This document shows, one piece after another, positions 31,835-41,030 of a stretch of 64,000 nt of DNA (positions within the stretch are counted from its first letter, which is position 1; each line of letters opens with the position of its first letter). Location of the stretch: positions 15,638,674 to 15,702,673 of the forward strand of contig OX442416.1 of assembly GCA_949361645.1 (NCBI GenBank). The letters are read 5' to 3'. A program made the translations under genes and the position numbers. A model generated the notes under the pieces. It saw only the letters and a list, made by a program, of their open reading frames with translations. It had not been told where the DNA came from and ran no database searches. This stretch comes from Spongilla lacustris (lineage: Eukaryota; Porifera; Demospongiae; Spongillida; Spongillidae).

Positions 31835-31889
<55 letters not shown>

Positions 31890-31890
31890 G
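31825..31890. repeat. (GT)n at the 5' end of intron 3
   Basis: The GT repeat overlaps the donor region of exon 3. Its complement, an (AC)n run, ends the same intron at 31979-32014. Confidence 0.95.
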
Positions 31891-31978
31891 TATGTGCGTG
31901 TGTGTGGTGTACACGTGTTGTGTTTATGTATTTTGTAAATGCAGGTACACTGTACACATGTACATGTTTATGACTGTT

Positions 31979-32014
31979 ACACACACAACACACACAACAC
32001 ACACACACACACAC
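31979..32014. repeat. (CA)n at the 3' end of intron 3
   Basis: ACACACAACACAC repeats reach to the acceptor ACACTAG at 32017. They replace the usual polypyrimidine tract. Confidence 0.95.
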
Positions 32015-32017
32015 TAG

Positions 32018-32627
32018 GGAAGACAAGATTTACGATATGTTTCTGACTTGGGTCACACAAGCTGGGCTCACCATGTTTGAGACAGATGGCCCCTTTGGGG
32101 GATCCCCCTGCGCCTCCCAAAACCACTCCCACCACTCTGACCTTGAGGACAGCGTCTACTGGCAGAACCGCCTGCAGGGAGAGTTCTTTGTCAATCTGAA
32201 GGAGTACAACATCTTCTTCAACACCCCCGACTGGTACTTCCACTATGGGACCAACAAGATTGGGATGGGGTATGATGAGAACCAGTTCAGCCTGCCTCGC
32301 TGGCAGGACCTCTCCATTAGCCGCCAGTCCATGTACGATGACACCTACAACTTCATCCCCACCCAGGGGTGGATGCAGGTACCCCTGGTGGACTACCATG
32401 GGGGAGGGGATGCGGCCGCCTTCGAACCCCTCTCCCAGCACCTGTTGGAGTACGAGTGGGCATTGGCACAGTACCTTGGGTACGGGGTGGCTGCTTGTTA
32501 CCGTGGATATGAACTCTATGACGCCCCGTGACTCAGGCCCTTGTGGTGAAGTGGGTGAATTTTTACAAGGAGTATCGCGACATCCTTATCAGTGATATTG
32601 TGCATGTGAGGAGGCCTGACATGCAAG
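32018..32627 (+). CDS. Secreted glycosidase-like gene, exon 4 (one frameshift)
   Basis: Begins after CACACTAG and reads EDKIYDMFLTW, then GLTMFETDGPFGG, then YHGGGDAAAFEPL and YGVAACYRGYELYD. The Asp in FETDG lies where a barrel active-site acid would be expected. At a run of four C (32524-32527) the similarity leaves the frame, which stops at TGA. The adjacent frame continues with LVVKWVNFYKEYRDIL and VHVRRPDMQG up to a possible GTCAGC donor at 32628. A one-base loss in the C-run explains this and could be an assembly error or a disabling mutation. No following exon could be joined with confidence. Confidence 0.7.
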
Positions 32628-32845
32628 GTCAGCATGTCATGTGACTGGCCTGTGAGGAGGAATTAGTAATGTCATGTGACTGGCATGTGAGGAGGAATTG
32701 GCAATGTCATGTGACTGTGGATCAATGTACATGTTCAGGTATATTGATGGCTGAAGGCATATAGTATGTGCAGGTTAGATGCACATGTACATGTGTATTT
32801 AGAACAGTAATCAATGATCTCTTACCAACACCCCCCCCTCCCCAG

Positions 32846-33101
32846 GCATGTGACTGTGGATCAATGTACTGCCGCACAGGGGGACGTGGAACTGGCAAAG
32901 GAAGACATGAGCACTGGCCAGGCATGGGGACCCTGCCAGCAGAGTGATTATACGTGTTGCATGCTGTTCGTTGGCGGCCACATCCACACTGGAGCTTATC
33001 TGAACGGCACTGCACTCCTGGGAGATGCAGGACTGCAGGGGACCCAGGCATATCCCCGAGTAGGGGCTTTGGTAGCACTGCGACGAGTTAGGCGGGTTTG
33101 A
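32846..33101 (+). CDS. Possible exon with unknown product
   Basis: After a strong polypyrimidine/acceptor (CCCCTCCCCAG) one frame is open for about 85 codons (HVTVDQCTAAQGD, DYTCCMLFVGGHIHTG, LLGDAGLQGTQ) and ends at TGA. It does not join exon 4 of the upstream gene in phase and resembles nothing I know. A 22-bp stretch at its start (GTGACTGTGGATCAATGTAC core) is duplicated from 32708-32729, which argues for local rearrangement. Confidence 0.25.
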
Positions 33102-33689
33102 GTTATCTTGATTGGTGGAAAACGATGACATGTGTGAACGTCATTTACATGTCATAGAACATTGTGTGTTCACACATGCATGGTCAGTGGTGGATTTGTG
33201 CATGTACATGTACAGATGTACACTGCATGGCAATCATAGAATGAACTTCCCTCTGGACTAGGGATCTAAAATGGTGAACAAATGGAAAGCACATCACTAT
33301 TAGCTACAATCCATTTAAAGCACATCACTGCTGACAACACATTATTCTATTTAAAGCACATTACAGTTGGCAACAATCCATTGTTCTATTTACACCAAAT
33401 GAAGCGACATTCCGACCCAATTTAACTACATGTTGTGTACTTGTGTATGTGGGTGGAGCATAAGGGATTGAGCCTACTGGTAGAGGTGAGGGGTTGGGTC
33501 ATGTCCAGTTATGGGTTTGACATATCTACATATGTAGTCTCACACCAAGATGTATAAATGTTGTATACGCCTGGGTATGTGTGCCACACCCAGTTGAGGC
33601 CAGCAATTAGTAATACTAACTGGTAATCTAACTGATACATATACATGTGCATGTAGAGTGGACATGTACATAATTGTGGATCATGTGCA

Positions 33690-33999
33690 CATGGGGTGAT
33701 CAGTCTTACTATGGGATCATGTGCACATGGGGTGATCAGTCTTACTATGGGATCATGTGCACATGGCATGGGGTGATCAGTCTTACTATGGGACCATGTA
33801 CACATGGGGTGATCAGTCTTACTATGGGATCATGTGCAAATGGGGTGATCAGTCTTACTATGGGATCATGTGCACATGGGGTGATCAGTCTTACTATGGG
33901 ATCATGTGCACATGGGGTGATCAGTCTTACTATGGGACCATGTACACATGGGGTGATCAGTCTTACTATGGGATCATGTGCAAATGGGGTGATCAGTCT
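33690..33999. repeat. 36-bp minisatellite
   Basis: About 8.5 copies of a 36-bp unit containing GGGGTGATCAGTCTTACTAT and ATGTGCACAT. Because 36 is divisible by three, an open frame (GDQSYYGIMCTW repeated) persists without implying a gene. Confidence 0.92.
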
Positions 34000-34149
34000 T
34001 AATTACCTGTTGATGAGAATAGTGTAAATATATTCGAACTGGTCCACACAGCAGGGTGAAGAAGGGCAGAAATACCACATAGATGGCTACCTCTGATTTC
34101 TTGCAGGCCATGAGTGCTGTGATGTATTCATGTGGAGCTCAATTCCCTG

Positions 34150-34266
34150 TACAGAGGGGTGGGCGGGGCACATTGAGCTATACAAGGGGTGGGCGGGGCA
34201 TATACACAAGGGATGGGCGGGGTATATACAAGGGATGGGCGGGGCATATACAAGTGATGGGCGGGG
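34150..34266. repeat. ~22-bp G-rich tandem repeat
   Basis: Four to five copies of a GGGATGGGCGGGGCATATAC-type unit. Confidence 0.85.
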
Positions 34267-34718
34267 CCACGGCTGCCATACATAAATTAAGTCCTTAGCA
34301 CGATAACACTGATTACTGTCTGTGAAGTCGATTACTGTGATGTTATTCCGTACCGGGTTTAAAATTATCCGATGGTAGTAATTTCTAAAAAAGCTGTGCT
34401 TCCCACTAATTCATTGGTCCCGCCCCCTGCAAGCGCTGCAAATTAGTACGAGAAGGCTAGCCGTGAACATTTACATGCGTGTAAATGTAAATGAAAATGT
34501 TGTTTGTGTTATATAACTATATATGCACACGATACATACACGTATCACGATGCAACCAACTGAACAAAGGCCAGGCCCGCTTACGTCTCGCTCCCTCCAT
34601 GGCGTCCATGCACGTACTCCGTAGTTTACTAATTTCCATACCATCTATACACGCACACACACGCAATGCCTACGCACGTTTCTCTTGCTCTTTGTACTCT
34701 CTCGTACCATGTAGTGCC

Positions 34719-34766
34719 TGACCCAAATACGTCACAGCAGTGGGTGGATTACATCACCACTACGTT
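34719..34766 (-). mobile_element. Short MITE fragment (left, inverse of 38892-38940)
   Basis: GTCACAGCAGTGGGTGGATT and ATCACCACTACG match 38892-38940 in inverse orientation. It lies just outside the pogo-type element and ends near a GACCCAAA motif of the short MITE family. Confidence 0.6.
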
Positions 34767-34842
34767 CAGTACAGTGTATAGGGTTTTCTTGTGCCAACTG
34801 GAATGCAATTAGATCTTATCAAGTTGCCATATCGGTCAATTA

Positions 34843-35810
34843 CAGTAGCTGCTCGCTCATAGAGAAAAGTCACACCTCAAACATGGAGAAAATAAGGCAT
34901 ATTCATCCACCAATTAGAGGGCAGTTGAGTAAACTTTTGGTACCAGGTGGGGGGAGGGCCTTTCAACCCTAATCTTATTCACTGTGTGCATTGGTTTAGA
35001 CTGTCTTACCTGAAATTAGCTAATAAGGGAACAACATCCTGTTCTTGTGTAAGCCAGCAAACTGAACCTGTAGGTGGGGCACAGTGACAGTTGCAAACTA
35101 ACAGCTTTAAAAACAAGTACCATAGTAGTTGCAATGGTGGAAAACAGCTGCACTCCAGCTTGTTGGAGATGGTATTGGCTAGCCCGGCCCCCTTCCCTGC
35201 ACATGTGTATGAGATTTGATGATGCAGGTAAATTAACGAATGCCACTAAAAATGTGAAAGTTCTAACCTGTTTGTCGTCCAAAGTTCCAGACTGTCACAT
35301 AACCTTGCATGCCACTATTACACCCAAAGGGCACACTCACACACACACTCAAAATGCCATTCACATCACACTCAAATATTATAGGCTGGGTACTAGGTGA
35401 TATTAAATTACAAGGACAAAACACTGCAATCAAGCACCTAGTGTGTATCTGGCTGGCATAACATGATCACGTGATTGTGTATTTAATAATGATAAAAAAT
35501 GTACATCAAATAAAAAACATACACTTGCAAAACTGAAAGAAATGGGAAGAACCCTCAATTGCATTACACACAGCATGTGACACATTGCATGGTGTTGTCA
35601 TACTGCATTGCAGATATACAAACACAGTTCACGTGCCATGTCTGTTATTACAGTATCGTCAAGTTTGGCACCAATCGAGTGTATGTCGTGTAGCATTGGC
35701 AGCATCTGCTTTAAAAGTTGTGCTTTTTCCCCACTTGGGACTACCTGCGCTTCAGAGGAGTCATCCTCCTCTCTATCCTCATAAGCATCTAACACTTCTG
35801 CCTGTTCAAC
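34843..35810 (+). repeat. Left inverted arm of pogo-type element
   Basis: Inverse copy of 37533-38500 with no difference found in the stretches compared. Positions 35598-35810 are the antisense of the transposase C-terminal codons. Confidence 0.95.
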
Positions 35811-36101
35811 TGTGAAGCATTACAGACGCCATGCTTTGAAACTCCACACCACATGCTACTTTTTTCATATGGCATATGAGGTAATTGTTTTGTAACAAGG
35901 CTAGGCTGAGAGGGTTCAATTAGCTTTTCTCACTAACCTTACTAAATCCAAGGGAACACTCAACAGTTGCCAGTGCAATACATATATGCAAACTCAATAG
36001 CTAAATCCTTAGTAAGATGCGAGGCAAATAGGCCTATACTACTACGGTAACCGATTTTAAAAGACAGGCAATATTTAGGATTTTGATCACGTGGCGTTGA
36101 A

Positions 36102-37745
36102 ATGGCAGAAAAAACTCGAAGGAAGAAATCACGGAAGTGCCTTGCTAACTCCGAAAAGCTGAAAGTTATTGGGGAGCTCAAATCAGGTAAGCCTGTAAAA
36201 GAGGTAGCAGTGAAATTTGGAATAAGTAACAATCAAGTCTATAAGATATTTAAGCACAAGACGGAAATACAGAATTCTTTGGCTAACGGCTCTGTACCAA
36301 TACAATCTAAAATTATGAAGAACAGAGCAAAACACCGTGAAATAGATGAAGCTGTTTTTAACTGGTTTAGATCCATCCGCACGTTTTCACAGAAAACTTT
36401 ACCAGTGTCGCGAATTTTAGTCGAGGCGCGAGCAAAGTACGAGGCTAAACTTCGGGGTATTAAAAACTTCTCCGCTTCTGATGGGTGGTTTAGCCGTTGG
36501 AGATGGCGTTATGCAATCAGCAAAGCTACAAAGCTGCATGGTGAAGCGGGTGATGTTAACATAGAAGCAGCTGAGAGTGAAATGCGGGCGCTTAGAGAGT
36601 CTCTGAAGGATTACAGCTTAGAATGCATATTTAACATGGATGAATTAGGACTATTCTATAGGGCTATTCCAAACCGTACGTATTTATTGTCATCTGAAGG
36701 AGACAAGAGACAACGTGGAAGAGGCTCTAAATCAATGCACGCAAAGGAACGAATAACTGTAATTTTGTGTGTAAATGCTACTGGCACATGTAAGATGCCC
36801 CCAACAGTTATTGGATCCTCAAAAAACCCTCGTTGTTTTAAGAAAAGTCGCCCATGTGTCCCATATTTTCACCAATCAAACGCGTGGAATGACACTGTAA
36901 CGTACAATCAATGGTGGCAGGAGGTTTTCCTACCTGCAATTCGTCTGTTTACAAAAGAGCATGTTGCTCTTGTTATGGATGGTTTCTCAGGTCATGACCG
37001 TAAATGTACTGACCCTCTTTGCCAAGTTCAAGTCTATATATTGCCACCAAATGTTACTTCAGTGTACCAACCGCTGGATCAAGGCATTATTGCAGCACTA
37101 AAAGTTGGATACAGAAGTAAACTGTTAGAAAAAATTGTTTCTAATGCAGACAAGTTTTCAGAACTACAAATGTTAGCAAAACAACTCCCTGCAGGATCTG
37201 CAGGCCTAGAATATGGTTGTTGTGCTCACATTGGAGATGCTGCAGTCATATTAAAGTTGGTGTGGGACAACATGTCACCTGCAGTAATAACCGCTTGTTG
37301 GCGACATTCCCACTGTCTTCCACTTTTGAACGAAACCGACACAGCTGCTGTTACTGACTACCATAAAGCATTACAAAAAGAAGCAGTTGATAAATTGTGT
37401 GATCTATTGTCAGCTGTAAACTTTAAGGATCACAATATTGTCCAGATGCTGCATGCAATTGGTCTTGACACTACCAAAACAATCAGTGAGTTTAAAAGTA
37501 TGGCATCTGTAATGCTTCACAGTTGGATGAATGTTGAACAGGCAGAAGTGTTAGATGCTTATGAGGATAGAGAGGAGGATGACTCCTCTGAAGCGCAGGT
37601 AGTCCCAAGTGGGGAAAAAGCACAACTTTTAAAGCAGATGCTGCCAATGCTACACGACATACACTCGATTGGTGCCAAACTTGACGATACTGTAATAACA
37701 GACATGGCACGTGAACTGTGTTTGTATATCTGCAATGCAGTATGA
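36102..37745 (+). CDS. pogo/Tigger-like DDE transposase (547 aa)
   Basis: Cuts and pastes the element by binding its ends. Residues ~12-55 form a CENP-B-type N-terminal helix-turn-helix (ELKSGKPVKEVAVKFGISNN). Residues ~75-150 form a second CENP-B/Tc5-type DNA-binding domain (VFNWFRSIRTF, DGWFSRWRWRY). The DDE_1 catalytic domain follows: MDELG (D about 180), VMDGFSGH (D about 293) and VYQPLDQGII (D about 326), a DD32D spacing. The C-terminal part includes an acidic segment (EDREEDDSSEAQ). Length is normal for Tigger-like transposases, and the frame is unbroken with all three acidic residues, so it may be active. The start ATG follows a short AT-rich leader with no earlier in-frame ATG. The last ~71 codons are duplicated in antisense in the left arm. 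Confidence 0.93.
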   Translation: MAEKTRRKKSRKCLANSEKLKVIGELKSGKPVKEVAVKFGISNNQVYKIFKHKTEIQNSLANGSVPIQSKIMKNRAKHREIDEAVFNWFRSIRTFSQKTLPVSRILVEARAKYEAKLRGIKNFSASDGWFSRWRWRYAISKATKLHGEAGDVNIEAAESEMRALRESLKDYSLECIFNMDELGLFYRAIPNRTYLLSSEGDKRQRGRGSKSMHAKERITVILCVNATGTCKMPPTVIGSSKNPRCFKKSRPCVPYFHQSNAWNDTVTYNQWWQEVFLPAIRLFTKEHVALVMDGFSGHDRKCTDPLCQVQVYILPPNVTSVYQPLDQGIIAALKVGYRSKLLEKIVSNADKFSELQMLAKQLPAGSAGLEYGCCAHIGDAAVILKLVWDNMSPAVITACWRHSHCLPLLNETDTAAVTDYHKALQKEAVDKLCDLLSAVNFKDHNIVQMLHAIGLDTTKTISEFKSMASVMLHSWMNVEQAEVLDAYEDREEDDSSEAQVVPSGEKAQLLKQMLPMLHDIHSIGAKLDDTVITDMARELCLYICNAV

Positions 37746-38500
37746 CAACACCATGCAATGTGTCACATGCTGTGTGTAATGCAATTGAGGGTTCTTCCCA
37801 TTTCTTTCAGTTTTGCAAGTGTATGTTTTTTATTTGATGTACATTTTTTATCATTATTAAATACACAATCACGTGATCATGTTATGCCAGCCAGATACAC
37901 ACTAGGTGCTTGATTGCAGTGTTTTGTCCTTGTAATTTAATATCACCTAGTACCCAGCCTATAATATTTGAGTGTGATGTGAATGGCATTTTGAGTGTGT
38001 GTGTGAGTGTGCCCTTTGGGTGTAATAGTGGCATGCAAGGTTATGTGACAGTCTGGAACTTTGGACGACAAACAGGTTAGAACTTTCACATTTTTAGTGG
38101 CATTCGTTAATTTACCTGCATCATCAAATCTCATACACATGTGCAGGGAAGGGGGCCGGGCTAGCCAATACCATCTCCAACAAGCTGGAGTGCAGCTGTT
38201 TTCCACCATTGCAACTACTATGGTACTTGTTTTTAAAGCTGTTAGTTTGCAACTGTCACTGTGCCCCACCTACAGGTTCAGTTTGCTGGCTTACACAAGA
38301 ACAGGATGTTGTTCCCTTATTAGCTAATTTCAGGTAAGACAGTCTAAACCAATGCACACAGTGAATAAGATTAGGGTTGAAAGGCCCTCCCCCCACCTGG
38401 TACCAAAAGTTTACTCAACTGCCCTCTAATTGGTGGATGAATATGCCTTATTTTCTCCATGTTTGAGGTGTGACTTTTCTCTATGAGCGAGCAGCTACTG
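37533..38500 (-). repeat. Right inverted arm of pogo-type element
   Basis: Inverse copy of 34843-35810. It includes the end of the transposase gene and 755 bp of noncoding sequence. Confidence 0.95.
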
Positions 38501-38891
38501 TATCCGATTCAAAAATTAAAATTATATTCATGGCTAAAATGGCTGCCATACCACAGAAATGGGACCCTATTCATATAGACCAGTTGCTAGGCTCCATCAG
38601 CTTCCGTATACTATTCCGAGAACGCTGGCGTCTCTTTGGCTTTCTCCTACTAGCCAACCCAAAAGAAAAACATCGTTCCCTTCTACAAACGCCTCCTCTG
38701 GCTTAGATAATAGTCCTCTTAGTCCCGTGTAGCTCAAATCTGTTACGGCTAAGTCGATAGCCTCCTTTATCCGCGCCGTTGAATACTATGACCCGCCTCC
38801 ACTTCCGTTATTGCACTCTGGTATGTTATGACGTCATAATTTAAACTGCGCCAGAATTGGCTCACTTCCACCCTAATTCGAAGCGCCAGCC

Positions 38892-38953
38892 GAACGTAGT
38901 GGTGATGTAATCCACCCACTGCTGTGACGTGTTTGGGTCTGGGTACGAGACTA
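38892..38953 (+). mobile_element. Short MITE fragment with GGGTCTGGGTACGAGACTA end
   Basis: Inverse counterpart of 34719-34766, continuing into the family end GGGTCTGGGTACGAGACTA. Confidence 0.6.
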
Positions 38954-39146
38954 ATTCGTATCAATCAATAAATCAACAACTGTGCACGCGCACGGCGCAC
39001 CTGACCTCAGTCACTTAATTTACTCCATCAGTCGATCAGGTCGCATCAACATCAAAACGGGTTACAGACGACTTCACAACACACGGATGCCATGTGCGCT
39101 AGCTCGCAGATAAAGACAACAAGCATATGTCATGGTGGCGTTACGT

Positions 39147-39217
39147 TAGTCTCATACCCAGACCCACACTCGCAGTAGCGGATGGATTACGTACGTTTGG
39201 GTCTGGGTACGAGACTA
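39147..39217. mobile_element. 71-bp hairpin MITE
   Basis: TAGTCTCATACCCAGACCC at the left and GGGTCTGGGTACGAGACTA at the right are near-perfect inverse repeats. The core contains GGATGGATTACGTACG. It is the cleanest member of the short MITE family in the window. Confidence 0.8.
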
Positions 39218-39649
39218 GCGTTACGTACCTGTACTTACTCTGTGGACCGGAAATGAATATCGTGCCGTCTCGTGCCCTGACTGTACAAATGCCGCCGCCT
39301 ACTGTATGACCAGGGGGGTGGGTTCTTCTCTGCATGCGTACGCGCGTCGTGCCGTATTATTTACGGCGGTTGGCTCAAGGTTAATTAACAATCCTTGGTA
39401 CCATCACCTTCACCGCACACCCACACCATCACCACACCGCACACCTCTATGCCACAACCGTTTGCCAAAGGACAACTACAAAGGGCATTCATGACCTATA
39501 AAGAACCTGAGTGACTGTACAAAAATGAGTTGCTTTATCACCCAGCCTGCAGCAAGAGATGTCCATGTGGTGACCTGAAGGCAGCTACATGTGTATGGGG
39601 CTTCTGTCCTGTGGTGATGAGGCGGCAAGGGAGGAGGGAAGGTATGGGT

Positions 39650-39815
39650 ACGTTCTGTGCCCCCACCCCTACCACTGGTCCCCATGCCCCTACCATTTGT
39701 CCACATCCCCTACCACTGGTCCCCATGCCATACCACAGGTCCCCATGCCTCTACCACTGGTCCCCTTGCCCCTACCACTGGTCCCCATGCCCTACCACTG
39801 GTCCCCCTCATTGTC
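39650..39815. repeat. ~22-bp tandem repeat (CCCCTACCACTGGT)
   Basis: About seven imperfect copies containing CTACCACTGGTCCCCATGCC. Confidence 0.85.
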
Positions 39816-39841
39816 TTATTCATTACCAGCCCATAGCTCAG

Positions 39842-39895
39842 GAGCTACAGAGCAGCTGATGGAGATTAATGGAACTATAGTAGTCACTGTCAGAG
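39842..39895 (+). CDS. Death-domain gene fragment: candidate exon A
   Basis: A 54-bp open stretch between a CATAGCTCAG acceptor and a GTAAGC donor encodes ATEQLMEINGTIVVTVR and leaves phase 1. This phase matches the next candidate exon (40375). The product is unknown. Confidence 0.35.
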
Positions 39896-40374
39896 GTAAG
39901 CTAGTGTGATGGGTAGTACTATAGTGACATGAGTACTGGGAGGATTTGTAATGTTGTGAATAAAATGAACAAATATACTTGGTTGATTATTCCACAGATT
40001 CTCTTGCGAGCCAGCAAGCATATCAGTCCAAACAGAGCAGGTGAATAGCTGCAATATGATGGACTGCCAACAGTTAGAAATCTCACATATGTACTGTCAC
40101 TCAAATACAGCAGTGCACAACATTTGCTGAAGATGATAGTCCTGCGACTATAAGCCAGAGCCTCCTCCTCTTCAACGCCTGCTATCCCACCACCTCATGT
40201 ACTTACCTGTCTGTTGCATAGCGGTGAAGTGCCTGATGCTGTCGTTGGAGGTCGACTATAGCTTGGAAAATATCCCTGTACCATCTCATACTTCAATTCC
40301 CTTGTACACAAGTGGTTTAAGTATAGAGAACACACAGCTGCATGCATGGTGTGATTGATACTGTCCTATTGCAG

Positions 40375-40767
40375 ATGATGGCGTGGATGTCAATGATAAA
40401 AGAGGAGAAGGAAAGGATGGAGGAAGAGGATTCTTGTGTTCTTGCGATGGAAGTGTGGGAGACATAACTGGGAAGGAGGATGTAGCAAAAGAGAGGCAGG
40501 AGGGGATAAGGGATCAGGAGGGGATAAGGGATCAGGAGGGGATAAGGGATCAGGAGGGGATAAGGGATCAGGAGGGGATAAGGGATCAGGAGGGGATAAG
40601 GGATCAGGAGGAGGAAGGGATGAGGTTCTGGAGGACAAAGAAGTGGAGGTGGTGAAGGAGGAGATGGAGGAGGTGTTAAAGAAAGAAAATGTGGAAGAGG
40701 TGGTAAATGACAAGAAGAAGGGGGAGGAGAAAGAAATGGCAAAGATGACAGGAAGTGGTATCAGAAG
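40375..40767 (+). CDS. Death-domain gene fragment: candidate exon B with hexapeptide repeat
   Basis: Begins after CCTATTGCAG in the phase left by exon A and reads DDGVDVNDKRGEGKDGG. It then enters an 18-bp repeat coding EGIRDQ about six times, and this frame stops near 40653. In the neighbouring frame a charged, coiled-coil-like stretch (EVEVVKEEMEEVLKKEN) continues to a GTAACA donor at 40768. Start and end are thus in different frames, so one small indel, probably in the repeat, separates them. No function is known. Confidence 0.35.
40497..40612. repeat. 18-bp tandem repeat
   Basis: Six to seven copies of GAGGGGATAAGGGATCAG. The unit length keeps the frame. Confidence 0.92.
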
Positions 40768-40828
40768 GTAACAAGTGCAGATTTCTCTAACGTGTCATAA
40801 TGATCTTCTTGGTATGTTTCATCACAAG

Positions 40829-41030
40829 GAATATATCCAATGTTAACACCACACCATCATAAGGATGGCTTTGTGGCTGTGGTGGAGGCAGTGGATGATG
40901 TGGCAGCAGCAAGATGGCAGTCCCTGGGACTGGGCCTGAGGACTAGACCTGCAGAGTTGACTACCTCTTCAGAAAAGTACCGCTCTGATCCAAATGTCTT
41001 GAAGTTATGCTTTCTCTCTGGCTGTAGCTA
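40829..41030 (+). pseudogene. Death-domain fragment (frame-broken)
   Basis: After a TCATCACAAG acceptor the frame reads DGFVAVVEAVDDVAAARWQS, LGLGLRTRPAEL and SEKYRSDP. This is the characteristic first half of Death domains in early-branching animals (helices 1-4 with the RW.SLG turn). Near 40998 the expected helix (VMLSLWL) appears in the adjacent frame and then meets TAG. A one-base indel plus the stop makes this either a relic or a spot of poor assembly. It joins candidate exon B only with a further frame correction. An adaptor role by Death-Death pairing would apply if functional. Confidence 0.5.

Larger units (their letters stand above)
34843..38500 (+). mobile_element. pogo/Tigger-type transposon with 968-bp inverted arms (3658 bp)
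   Basis: Both ends begin CAGTAGCTGCTCGC and are flanked by TA (34841-34842 and 38501-38502), the target of Tc1/mariner/pogo elements. Positions x and 73343-x are complementary without interruption from 34843-35810 against 37533-38500. The next bases show an 11-bp loss in the left arm between two CAAC repeats, then the similarity ends. The right arm contains the last ~71 codons of the transposase, so the left arm carries an inverted copy of that coding end. Ordinary pogo-like elements have TIRs of only a few dozen bases. The transposase between the arms is intact. Confidence 0.93.

Noticed and set aside
33674..34027. GDQSYYGIMCTW dodecapeptide repeat protein
   Set aside because: It results from a 36-bp tandem repeat whose length is a multiple of three. 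No splice sites or flanking coding sequence.
35016..35400. 88- and 108-codon frames repeated at 37943-38327
   Set aside because: They are mirror images within the inverted arms of the pogo-type element and carry no domain.
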